64,000 bases of DNA from an uncultured Lachnospiraceae bacterium (GTDB lineage: Bacteria > Bacillota > Clostridia > Lachnospirales > Lachnospiraceae), in the NCBI GenBank assembly GCA_910587935.1, contig CAJUNP010000006.1, positions 32,824 through 96,823 of the forward strand, in the 5' to 3' direction. Made by a program: the position numbers and the translations under genes. Each line of letters starts with the position of its first letter. Position 1 is the first letter of the stretch. Below the pieces are notes generated by a model that was not told the origin of the DNA, searched no databases, and worked only from the letters and a program-made list of their open reading frames with translations. Below are positions 1 through 7,450 of this stretch, piece after piece.

Positions 1-2
1 AA

Positions 3-677
3 CAGGAATTTATCGAATTCATGGTAGACAGCGACGTATTAAAATTTGGAGAGTTTACCTTAAAAAGCGGCAGGAAATCACCGTTTTTTATGAATGCGGG
101 AGCATACGTTACAGGTTCCCAGCTTAAAAAACTCGGCGAATATTACGCGAAAGCGATTCATGAAAAGTTCGGGGATGATTTCGACGTATTGTTTGGGCCG
201 GCTTACAAGGGGATTCCCTTAAGCGTGACGGCCGCAATCGCTTACAGCGAGCTTTACGGTAAAGAGATCCGGTACTGTTCGAACAGGAAAGAAGAGAAAG
301 ATCACGGAGACACGGGGATTTTACTGGGAAGTAAATTAAAGGACGGCGACCGCGTTGTAATAATCGAAGACGTTACAACCTCCGGCAAGTCCATAGAAGA
401 AACTTTCCCGATTCTGACGGCACAGGCGGATGTCTGCATTAAGGGCCTGGTTGTTTCCTTAAACCGTATGGAAAAAGGAAGGGAGAGCGGGCAGAGCGCT
501 TTAACGGAGATCCGTGAAAAATATGGGTTTGAAGCCCACGCCATTGTAAATATGGCGGAAGTTACGGAGTACTTATATAATAAGCCGTATCGTGGCAAAA
601 TACTGATCGACGATACGGTCAAGGCGGCAATTGATGCGTATTATGAACAATACGGAGCAGAAGACTGGAAGCGGTGA
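3..677 (+). CDS. pyrE: Orotate phosphoribosyltransferase (5' end outside window)
   Basis: Joins orotate to PRPP to make orotidine monophosphate in UMP synthesis. The frame is open from base 3, reading Q-E-F-I-E-F before the first Met at 21. PyrE proteins usually begin some residues before this point, so the Met at 21 is probably internal and the true start lies left of the window. Visible family marks are the SGRKSPFFMNAG substrate region and the PRPP-binding loop VVIIEDVTTSGKS. The gene ends at a TGA at 675-677. A small membrane-protein gene follows after about 30 bases and may be co-transcribed. Other pyr genes, if linked, would lie to the left. Confidence 0.95.
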   Translation, partial: QEFIEFMVDSDVLKFGEFTLKSGRKSPFFMNAGAYVTGSQLKKLGEYYAKAIHEKFGDDFDVLFGPAYKGIPLSVTAAIAYSELYGKEIRYCSNRKEEKDHGDTGILLGSKLKDGDRVVIIEDVTTSGKSIEETFPILTAQADVCIKGLVVSLNRMEKGRESGQSALTEIREKYGFEAHAIVNMAEVTEYLYNKPYRGKILIDDTVKAAIDAYYEQYGAEDWKR

Positions 678-706
678 GACCGCTCGCTGAAAGAATGGAG
701 GTCAGT

Positions 707-859
707 ATGGAAGAAAAAGTGTACAAGACGATGAGTGGTTCCGGAGCGCTTAATATTGCGCTTGGCGTTGTGGCAATCGTTGTAGGGATTGTCAGCGGGG
801 TCCTCCTGATTATTGCCGGAGGCAAGCTGCTTGCCGGAAAGTCTAAAATTATGTTTTAA
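707..859 (+). CDS. Small single-span membrane protein, 50 residues
   Basis: Function unknown. The product has a short polar N-terminus (MEEKVYKTMSGSGALN), one strongly hydrophobic glycine- and valine-rich segment at about residues 16-42, and a basic end (KSKIMF). The start at 707 is chosen because TGGAGG lies 6 to 10 bases upstream; an in-frame ATG at 695 would overlap that site. It follows pyrE by 29 bases and is closed by a strong hairpin at 863-894, so it probably shares the pyrE transcript. Its composition resembles small inner-membrane proteins, but I recognise no named family. Confidence 0.6.
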   Translation: MEEKVYKTMSGSGALNIALGVVAIVVGIVSGVLLIIAGGKLLAGKSKIMF

Positions 860-862
860 GCA

Positions 863-894
863 GAATGGGCGTTCCCGTCAGGGGATGCCCATTC
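863..894 (+). terminator. Hairpin after pyrE and the small membrane gene
   Basis: GAATGGGC and GCCCATTC form an 8-bp outer stem. Inside it TTCCC pairs with GGGGA around a GTCA loop. No T-run follows, so this may be an mRNA 3'-end processing or stabilising hairpin rather than a classical terminator. Confidence 0.5.
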
Positions 895-923
895 GGAAGT
901 TATAGGAAGGCACAGGTTTTAAA

Positions 924-1250
924 ATGATAAAAAAATCGGGTTATATGTTTACAAACAGAAAGCATCCCAAACGGGCGGTTATGGCCACTATTTTAGGCTG
1001 TATCAGTCTGCTTTCCCTTGCTGCCGTAATATATTTAAGCTATAGCACACAGGGAGCAGGCTATGGATCTACGGGCATGACAGGACTCTTAATTACGGTA
1101 TTTTCGCTGACCGGCCTGGTTTTGGGGATACTGACCGTAATGGAAAAAGAACGCTATCTGTTTTTTCCCGTAATGGGAATTCTGCTGAATACGGCGTCTC
1201 TGGCAGGAATCAGCATAATTTTGTACGCGGGAGCTAATTTGGGATACTGA
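924..1250 (+). CDS. Small membrane protein with three predicted spans
   Basis: 108 residues. Three hydrophobic segments are seen at roughly residues 18-40, 53-72 and 78-104, separated by short loops; a basic N-terminus (KKSGYMFTNRKHPKR) suggests that end is cytoplasmic. It resembles the small DUF6142-type membrane proteins of Lachnospiraceae from memory, which I could not verify. The start has a GGAAGG element upstream. It lies 13 bases ahead of the M29-type peptidase gene and is probably in the same transcript. No function is assigned. Confidence 0.65.
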   Translation: MIKKSGYMFTNRKHPKRAVMATILGCISLLSLAAVIYLSYSTQGAGYGSTGMTGLLITVFSLTGLVLGILTVMEKERYLFFPVMGILLNTASLAGISIILYAGANLGY

Positions 1251-1263
1251 CGGAAGGGAGACT

Positions 1264-3351
1264 ATGGCGGAAGTGAATAAAGAAACGATGGAATTCTTAA
1301 CAGAGCGGTACCTGCTTGTAAAGGAACGGATTGAAGCCGTTATATGGGAAAAAAATTTAATTGGCGCGTTTCATGGTTTTTTTCATAAAACCGCAGGCTT
1401 TTTACTGAAGCTTGTGGAGGAATGGGATTTCGTGGGAAGCGAAGCCTATGGAAGGGCTTCCCTTCAGGAGCTTCGGGAGCGCAATCACGCCCTTTATGCG
1501 CCTGCTTTGGCGGATACTTATGAGGAGAGCTTTCTGAATCCTGCCTTTGCGGTTAAAAGTCTGGGAGAGACGTACGGGCAGCTTTTATCCTTTCTTGCCT
1601 GTGAAATGTTTGCGGCGATTCCCTGTGTGTTCGAAAGAGACCTTTTTGGTCTGACTATACGCATGGAATTGTTTGTGGAGATATATAATGCTTTTTGCTA
1701 TTCCTGGGAGGAGGAGCGCGGACTTCCGAAGAAGGAAGCGGTCCGCGATATTCTTTACTGGTTTGTCAGCGATTATCAGGACGCGGCGTGCGAGCAAAGA
1801 ATAGGGGAGCAGCTCGGCGTGATAAGCGGTGTTGCGGACTCTCTGGTACGGGAAAGCGATCTGTGCGATCTTCGCTATCTGTACCGCTACGGCGAATATG
1901 TAACGGAAGAGGAAGAGCGTCTGGCAGCTTATCTGAACGGACTGCCGGAGGAGGAAATCAGACGGATAGCGGATACGTTTACGGAAGGGTACAGAATCGG
2001 GTTTGAGGTAACGGGAAAAGATCTGGGCAAAAAGAAAACGGCTGCGGTTTATTATCAGGCAGGCTTTGAACGTTTGGTCAGACAGGCAGCCATAAATTTT
2101 GAAAAGCTGGGACTGAAAACAATTCTGTTTCGCAGCGCCGCAAGCGCGTTGAACGGTAAAAGTCTGAACAAAAGCGGATTTTACGGACATTCCTGCAACA
2201 GACAGTTTGAATATGACCACAGCGAGGACGCGGCCATATATCTGGATAAGGCATATGTTAACAGGCGGCTTGACGCATTAAAAACTTCTTACGAAAAATA
2301 TAAAGAACAGGCGGCCGTATACGGCGGTCCGGCGGTAATCGAAGTGTTTGGAGAAAAGCCCTTCGCACCCGTTGTAAAAAAGGAGAACTGCCGTCTGAAT
2401 GAAAAACAGCAGAAACTTCAGGCGGAATATAAAACTGCGTCGGGAGAACTGGTGAACCGGTATATCAAAGGCGAAGAGCGGAGTTTTACGATTATTGCTT
2501 TTCCGGCTCCGGCTGTGGGAGAACAGTTTGAAGCCATTTTTAATGAAACGTTAAAAATCAATACGCTGGATTATACCTTATACCAGGGCCTGCAGCAGAC
2601 GCTGATCGACGCGTTAAACAAAGCGGAGTTTGTGGATATCAAAGGAATGAACGGAAACCGCACCGATCTGCGGATAGCCCTTCATGAATTGTCGGAGCCG
2701 GAGAAAGAGACGAATTTTGAAAACTGCGTTGCGGATGTGAATATTCCTGTGGGAGAAGTTTTTACTTCGCCCAGGCTGAAAGGAACAAACGGAATCCTTC
2801 ATGTAAAAAGAGTCTTTTTAAACGAGTTGGAATACAGAGATCTGGAGGTTGAGCTCAGGGACGGCATGACACAGACGTATACCTGTGGTAATTTTGACAG
2901 TGCCGAAGAAGGGACGCGTTATGTCAGAGAACATGTCCTGTACCACCATGAAGCCCTGCCGCTCGGAGAATTTGCCATCGGTACGAATACTGCGGCTTAT
3001 GTGATGGCAAGGCGTTTCGGCATTGAGGATAAACTTCCTATATTAATTGCGGAAAAAACCGGTCCCCACTTTGCACTGGGGGATACCTGCTATTCTCATG
3101 CGGAGGAGGTGCCTGTATATAATCCGGACGGGAAAGAAATTGTGGCAAGGGACAATGAAATATCATTACTTCGAAAGGTCGATGCCGGCAAAGCGTACTT
3201 CAACTGCCACACGGACATTACGATTCCCTATGACGAACTGGGCGAACTGACGGCAGTCTGCAGGGACGGGAGCCGGATTCCCCTGCTTGCGGAGGGAAGA
3301 TTTGTACTGAAGGGACTGGAGGTCTTAAACGGTCCGTTAGAAGAATTGTAA
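1264..3351 (+). CDS. M29-type aminopeptidase-like protein with long N-terminal extension
   Basis: The C-terminal part carries marks of the M29 (AmpS/aminopeptidase T) metallopeptidases: GEVFTSP near residue 496, LGEFAIGTN near 566 and EKTGPHFALGDTC near 598. In the family these regions supply two-metal ligands (Glu, His, Asp). Classical M29 enzymes are near 400 residues. This one is 695, with about 290 extra N-terminal residues of mostly helical, acidic character. The start follows GGAAGGGAG by a few bases. It is predicted cytoplasmic, since there is no signal peptide or membrane span. It sits between a small membrane gene and purE, with no obvious link to purine synthesis. The peptide substrate cannot be inferred. 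Confidence 0.75.
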   Translation: MAEVNKETMEFLTERYLLVKERIEAVIWEKNLIGAFHGFFHKTAGFLLKLVEEWDFVGSEAYGRASLQELRERNHALYAPALADTYEESFLNPAFAVKSLGETYGQLLSFLACEMFAAIPCVFERDLFGLTIRMELFVEIYNAFCYSWEEERGLPKKEAVRDILYWFVSDYQDAACEQRIGEQLGVISGVADSLVRESDLCDLRYLYRYGEYVTEEEERLAAYLNGLPEEEIRRIADTFTEGYRIGFEVTGKDLGKKKTAAVYYQAGFERLVRQAAINFEKLGLKTILFRSAASALNGKSLNKSGFYGHSCNRQFEYDHSEDAAIYLDKAYVNRRLDALKTSYEKYKEQAAVYGGPAVIEVFGEKPFAPVVKKENCRLNEKQQKLQAEYKTASGELVNRYIKGEERSFTIIAFPAPAVGEQFEAIFNETLKINTLDYTLYQGLQQTLIDALNKAEFVDIKGMNGNRTDLRIALHELSEPEKETNFENCVADVNIPVGEVFTSPRLKGTNGILHVKRVFLNELEYRDLEVELRDGMTQTYTCGNFDSAEEGTRYVREHVLYHHEALPLGEFAIGTNTAAYVMARRFGIEDKLPILIAEKTGPHFALGDTCYSHAEEVPVYNPDGKEIVARDNEISLLRKVDAGKAYFNCHTDITIPYDELGELTAVCRDGSRIPLLAEGRFVLKGLEVLNGPLEEL

Positions 3352-3418
3352 ATTAAGCATTGCAGTAAAAACAAAAATTTAGTAAACTAGTAAGAGAATA
3401 TGGAATGGAGGGATTAAG

Positions 3419-3928
3419 ATGGCGAAAGTAGGTATTGTTATGGGAAGCGATTCCGATCTTCCGGTTATGGCCAAGGCGGCGGATATCCTGGAAGAACTGG
3501 GAATTTCCTATGAGATGAAGATTATTTCCGCACACAGAGAACCGGACGTTTTCTTTGAGTACGCAAAGACGGCGGAGGAGAAAGGCTTCAAGGTGATTAT
3601 CGCAGGCGCGGGTATGGCGGCCCATCTTCCGGGCATGTGCGCCGCAATTTTTCCCATGCCGGTGATCGGGATTCCCATGCATACGACTTCACTGGGAGGA
3701 AGGGACTCCCTGTATTCCATCGTGCAGATGCCTTCCGGGATTCCGGTTGCGACCGTCGCCATTAACGGAGGAGCCAACGCGGGACTTCTGGCGGCGAAGA
3801 TTCTGGCTGTTTCCGACGGCGAACTGCTCGGCAGATTAAAAGCGTACAGCGCCGGACTCAAGGAAAGCGTGGAGAAGAAAGACGCCAAGCTCCAGGAGAC
3901 CGGATATAGAAAATACATGGAAAAATAA
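3419..3928 (+). CDS. purE: N5-carboxyaminoimidazole ribonucleotide mutase (class I PurE)
   Basis: Moves the carboxyl group of N5-CAIR to give CAIR in de novo purine synthesis. The N-terminus MAKVGIVMGSDSDLPVM contains the conserved GSDSD loop. SAHREPD and AGAGMAAHLPGM are the other active-site segments. At 169 residues it is the normal length of bacterial class I PurE. A GGAGG site precedes the ATG at 3419. It opens a purE-purM-purN-purD run. Its partner purK is not in the window. Confidence 0.97.
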   Translation: MAKVGIVMGSDSDLPVMAKAADILEELGISYEMKIISAHREPDVFFEYAKTAEEKGFKVIIAGAGMAAHLPGMCAAIFPMPVIGIPMHTTSLGGRDSLYSIVQMPSGIPVATVAINGGANAGLLAAKILAVSDGELLGRLKAYSAGLKESVEKKDAKLQETGYRKYMEK

Positions 3929-3963
3929 GGAGCCGTTAACCGGCTGTTATAAGGAGAAAAATA

Positions 3964-4989
3964 ATGGATTACAAAAATGCAGGCGTTGATATTGAAGCAG
4001 GATACAAGTCCGTAGAATTAATGAAAAAGTATGTGAAGGAAACCATGCGTCCGGAAGTGATCGGAGGCATTGGAGGATTTTCGGGAGCTTTTTCGCTAAG
4101 TGCCGTTAAGAATATGGAACATCCCGTTTTACTGTCGGGAACCGACGGCGTAGGCACCAAGCTGAAGCTGGCGTTTTTAATGGACAAACACGATACGATC
4201 GGAATCGACTGTGTGGCAATGTGCGTCAACGACGTGGCATGCGCCGGCGGGGAACCGTTATTTTTCCTGGATTATATAGCGTGTGGCAAGAATTTTCCCG
4301 AAAAGATCGCATCCATTGTAAAAGGCGTTGCGGAAGGCTGCAGGCAGGCGGGCGCCGCATTGATTGGCGGAGAGACGGCGGAGCATCCCGGACTGATGCC
4401 GGAGGAAGAATATGATCTGGCAGGTTTTGCGGTTGCCGTGGCCGATGAGAAAGATTTAATTACAGGAGAGAACATAAAACCGGGTGATGTGTTGATCGGA
4501 ATTGCATCTTCCGGTGTGCACAGCAACGGTTTTTCGTTGGTGCGTAAAGTATTTGCTATGACGAAGGAAAGTCTTGACACCTATTATGAGGAGCTGGGGA
4601 CGACTCTTGGAGAAGCGCTGTTAGTTCCCACCAAAATTTATGTGAAGGCATTGAAAGCGGTAAAAGAAGCGGGAGTCCGGATAAAGGGATGCAGCCATAT
4701 TACGGGCGGAGGTTTTTATGAGAATATTCCCCGTATGCTTCCGGACGGCGTATGTGCAAACGTGAAAAAGGACAGCTATGAAGTGCCGGCTGTTTTCAAA
4801 TTATTACAGAAAACAGGCAATATTGCGGATGAGATGATGTACAATACATATAACATGGGCCTTGGAATGGTTCTGGCAGTAGCACCCGAAGATGCGGAAA
4901 AAACCATGGAAGCAGTACGGGCGGCGGGCGATACGCCTTATCTTGTAGGAAACTGCGGGGCAGGAGAAAAGGGAGTAACCATATGTTAG
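3964..4989 (+). CDS. purM: Phosphoribosylformylglycinamidine cyclo-ligase (AIR synthetase)
   Basis: Closes the imidazole ring, turning FGAM into AIR with ATP. 341 residues, the usual length. LLSGTDGVGTKLKLAF and GGETAEHPGLM are typical PurM nucleotide- and substrate-binding segments, and SSGVHSNGFSLVR is a further family signature. AAGGAG lies upstream of the ATG. It overlaps purN by 7 bases, which suggests translational coupling. AIR, its product, is the precursor of the substrate handled by PurE just upstream. Confidence 0.97.
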   Translation: MDYKNAGVDIEAGYKSVELMKKYVKETMRPEVIGGIGGFSGAFSLSAVKNMEHPVLLSGTDGVGTKLKLAFLMDKHDTIGIDCVAMCVNDVACAGGEPLFFLDYIACGKNFPEKIASIVKGVAEGCRQAGAALIGGETAEHPGLMPEEEYDLAGFAVAVADEKDLITGENIKPGDVLIGIASSGVHSNGFSLVRKVFAMTKESLDTYYEELGTTLGEALLVPTKIYVKALKAVKEAGVRIKGCSHITGGGFYENIPRMLPDGVCANVKKDSYEVPAVFKLLQKTGNIADEMMYNTYNMGLGMVLAVAPEDAEKTMEAVRAAGDTPYLVGNCGAGEKGVTIC

Positions 4990-5606
4990 AGATTGTGGTA
5001 TGCGTATCCGGCGGAGGAACCAACCTGCAGGCTTTAATTGATGCCGTGGAAGACGGGCGTGTTGCAAATGTCCGGATCAAAGGAGTAATCAGCAATAACA
5101 GGAACGCCAGGGCGTTGGAGCGAGCCGGCCGGCACGGAATCAGTTCCTGCTGCATCTCCCCAAAGGATTATGAAAGCAGAGAACTGTTTAACGAAGCGTT
5201 TTTACGGCAGATGATAAGCTGGAATCCGGATCTGATAGTGCTTGCCGGTTTTTTGGTGGCGATACCGGAACAGATGGTAAGGGAATTTGCGGATAGAATT
5301 ATCAATATCCATCCATCTCTGATTCCGTCCTTTTGCGGCGTGGGGTATTATGGCCTGAAGGTACATGAAGCCGTTTTGAAGAGGGGCGTAAAGGTAACGG
5401 GAGCTACCGTTCATTTTGTGGATGAGGGAATGGATACCGGAAGAATTATCAGTCAGAAAGCGGTGTCGGTAGAAGAAGGCGATACGCCGGAAATTCTGCA
5501 GCGCCGTGTTATGGAGCAGGCAGAGTGGATTCTGCTTCCCGAAGCGGTACACGGCATTGCTGACGGTCGGATTGCATATGGCGGAAAAAGGAGACAGGCA
5601 GAATGA
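4983..5606 (+). CDS. purN: Phosphoribosylglycinamide formyltransferase 1
   Basis: Transfers formyl from 10-formyl-tetrahydrofolate to GAR. 207 residues. The VSGGGTNLQALID phosphate-binding loop is near the N-terminus. INIHPSLIPSF and GATVHFVDEGMDTG carry the catalytic Asn, His and Asp of this family. The start ATG overlaps the purM stop and is served by GGGAG inside purM. The next gene, purD, makes the GAR that this enzyme uses, so gene order is not reaction order. Confidence 0.96.
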   Translation: MLEIVVCVSGGGTNLQALIDAVEDGRVANVRIKGVISNNRNARALERAGRHGISSCCISPKDYESRELFNEAFLRQMISWNPDLIVLAGFLVAIPEQMVREFADRIINIHPSLIPSFCGVGYYGLKVHEAVLKRGVKVTGATVHFVDEGMDTGRIISQKAVSVEEGDTPEILQRRVMEQAEWILLPEAVHGIADGRIAYGGKRRQAE

Positions 5607-6877
5607 AAGTTATGATCGTAGGAGGCGGCGGCAGAGAGCATGCCATTGCCGTGAGTGTGAAAAAAAGCGCCGGAGCGGATAAAATTTACTGTGCGCCCGG
5701 GAACGCCGGAATCGGGCAGATTGCCGAATGTGTTCCCATCGGAGCCATGGAATTTGATAAACTGGTTGCGTTTGCCGAAGAGAATGAGATTGATCTCGTA
5801 ATAGTAGGAATGGACGATCCTCTGGTGGGCGGTCTGGTGGACGAGATGGAAGCCGCCGGGATACGTACCTTCGGTCCCAGGAAAAATGCAGCGATTCTGG
5901 AGGGCAGCAAAGCTTTTTCCAAAGATCTGATGAAAAAATACGGAATTCCTACGGCTGCCTATGAAAATTTTGATTCGGCAAAGGAGGCTCTTGCTTATCT
6001 GGATACGGTAAAGTTTCCCATTGTACTGAAAGCCGACGGACTGGCTCTTGGCAAAGGCGTACTGATCTGCAATACGCTGGAGGAAGCAAGAGCGGGCGTT
6101 AAAAGTATTATGTTGGATAAACAGTTCGGGGCGGCGGGAACCCGGATGGTAATAGAAGAATTTATGCAGGGCCGCGAGGTATCCGTACTTTCTTTTGTGG
6201 ACGGAAAGACAATTAAAACCATGACGTCGGCTCAGGATCATAAGCGTGCAAAAGACGGCGATCAGGGTTTAAATACCGGTGGAATGGGCACCTTTTCCCC
6301 CAGTCCTTTTTACACGCCGGAGGTGGATGCGTTCTGTAAGGAGCATATTTACCAGAAGACGGTGGACGCTATGGCAGCTGAGGGAAGGCCCTTTAAAGGC
6401 ATTATCTTTTTCGGACTGATGCTGACGGAAGAAGGGCCGAAGGTTCTGGAGTATAATGCAAGGTTCGGAGATCCGGAAGCGCAGGTGGTCCTTCCCAGAA
6501 TGAAGAATGATATATTGGAAGTAATGGAAGCCTGTATTGACGGGACTTTGGATCAAATTGATCTGCAGTTTGAAGACAACGCTGCGGTATGTGTGGTTCT
6601 TGCTTCCGAAGGATATCCGGTATCCTACGAAAAGGGCTGTTTGATCCGGGGACTTGAGCAGTTTGAAGGGAAAGAAGGCTATTATTGTTTTCATGCCGGT
6701 ACAAAGCGGACGGAAGAGGGGATCGTAACAAACGGAGGACGGGTACTTGGCGTTACCGCCCTGGGAGCCGATTTACGACAGGCAAGAAAAAATGCTTATA
6801 CGGCAACGGAGTGGATTCAATTTAATAATAAATATATGCGAAGTGATATCGGAAAGGCGATTGACGATGCACAATAG
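5603..6877 (+). CDS. purD: Phosphoribosylamine-glycine ligase (GAR synthetase)
   Basis: ATP-grasp ligase that joins glycine to phosphoribosylamine. 424 residues. MKVMIVGGGGREHAIA is the characteristic N-terminus, KADGLALGKGV the ATP-grasp lysine region, and EYNARFGDPEAQVVLPR the metal-binding C-terminal motif. ATGA overlap with purN (4 bases) indicates coupling, and AAAGGAGA lies upstream. It is the last gene of the pur run. purF, purL, purQ, purC, purB and purH are absent here, so the pathway must be completed elsewhere in the genome. Confidence 0.97.
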   Translation: MKVMIVGGGGREHAIAVSVKKSAGADKIYCAPGNAGIGQIAECVPIGAMEFDKLVAFAEENEIDLVIVGMDDPLVGGLVDEMEAAGIRTFGPRKNAAILEGSKAFSKDLMKKYGIPTAAYENFDSAKEALAYLDTVKFPIVLKADGLALGKGVLICNTLEEARAGVKSIMLDKQFGAAGTRMVIEEFMQGREVSVLSFVDGKTIKTMTSAQDHKRAKDGDQGLNTGGMGTFSPSPFYTPEVDAFCKEHIYQKTVDAMAAEGRPFKGIIFFGLMLTEEGPKVLEYNARFGDPEAQVVLPRMKNDILEVMEACIDGTLDQIDLQFEDNAAVCVVLASEGYPVSYEKGCLIRGLEQFEGKEGYYCFHAGTKRTEEGIVTNGGRVLGVTALGADLRQARKNAYTATEWIQFNNKYMRSDIGKAIDDAQ

Positions 6878-6951
6878 ATGCAAAGAAGTGATATGATTCA
6901 CTTTCCGGTGAGATATTAAAGGGATTTGTAATATGTTTGGAGATGATCAGT

Positions 6952-7434
6952 ATGGACGAAGAAAAGAGAATGAATCTTGCCAACCAATTGTTGGGATTGA
7001 ATCAATATCATACACCGGTAGTTTGCAGTAAATGTGGGGGTGTTATGATTTTTAAGGGAGTGGGTGAGTACCGCTGTGAAAATTGTAACGCTTTGGAATA
7101 TGATGATTATGGGAAAGTACGGTGTTATCTGGAAAAAAACAAAGGAGCGACGGCTGCCGATGTAGAAGCGTCAACAGGGGTTAAGCAAAAGACGATCCGG
7201 ATGCTTTTGCGGGATGCACGACTGGAGATTGCAGATGATTCAAGATCTTATTTAGTCTGTGAGAAATGCGGCAAACAGATCCGTTTAGGGAGGTTCTGTC
7301 CGACATGTGAGATTGAATACCACAGAAATCTGGAAGAACAGCAGCGCAAGCTGCGTAATAAAGATTTGAAGGGACATGGCCTGGGTAATGAAGAAGCGGA
7401 AGGAGAGAGACGCTTTAACCGCGATAAGCGTTGA
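6952..7434 (+). CDS. Zinc-ribbon / helix-turn-helix / zinc-ribbon protein
   Basis: 160 residues. The start at 6952 is chosen because GGAG at 6939-6942 is nine bases upstream. Two CxxC pairs are seen in each of two ribbons: CSKCGG...CENC near the N-terminus and CEKCGK...CPTC near residues 98-118. Between them, GATAADVEASTGVKQKTIRM looks like a small winged or helix-turn-helix segment. The C-terminus is charged and helical. This arrangement recalls the YvyF-like proteins found in flagellar loci of Firmicutes, but no flagellar gene is nearby. A regulatory or nucleic-acid-binding role is inferred only from the folds. Confidence 0.7.
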   Translation: MDEEKRMNLANQLLGLNQYHTPVVCSKCGGVMIFKGVGEYRCENCNALEYDDYGKVRCYLEKNKGATAADVEASTGVKQKTIRMLLRDARLEIADDSRSYLVCEKCGKQIRLGRFCPTCEIEYHRNLEEQQRKLRNKDLKGHGLGNEEAEGERRFNRDKR

Positions 7435-7450
7435 TTTCAGGAGGTATAAA

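Noticed and set aside
3352..3418. Purine riboswitch before purE
   Set aside because: The 67-base gap is too short to hold the three-way junction and shows no conserved core.
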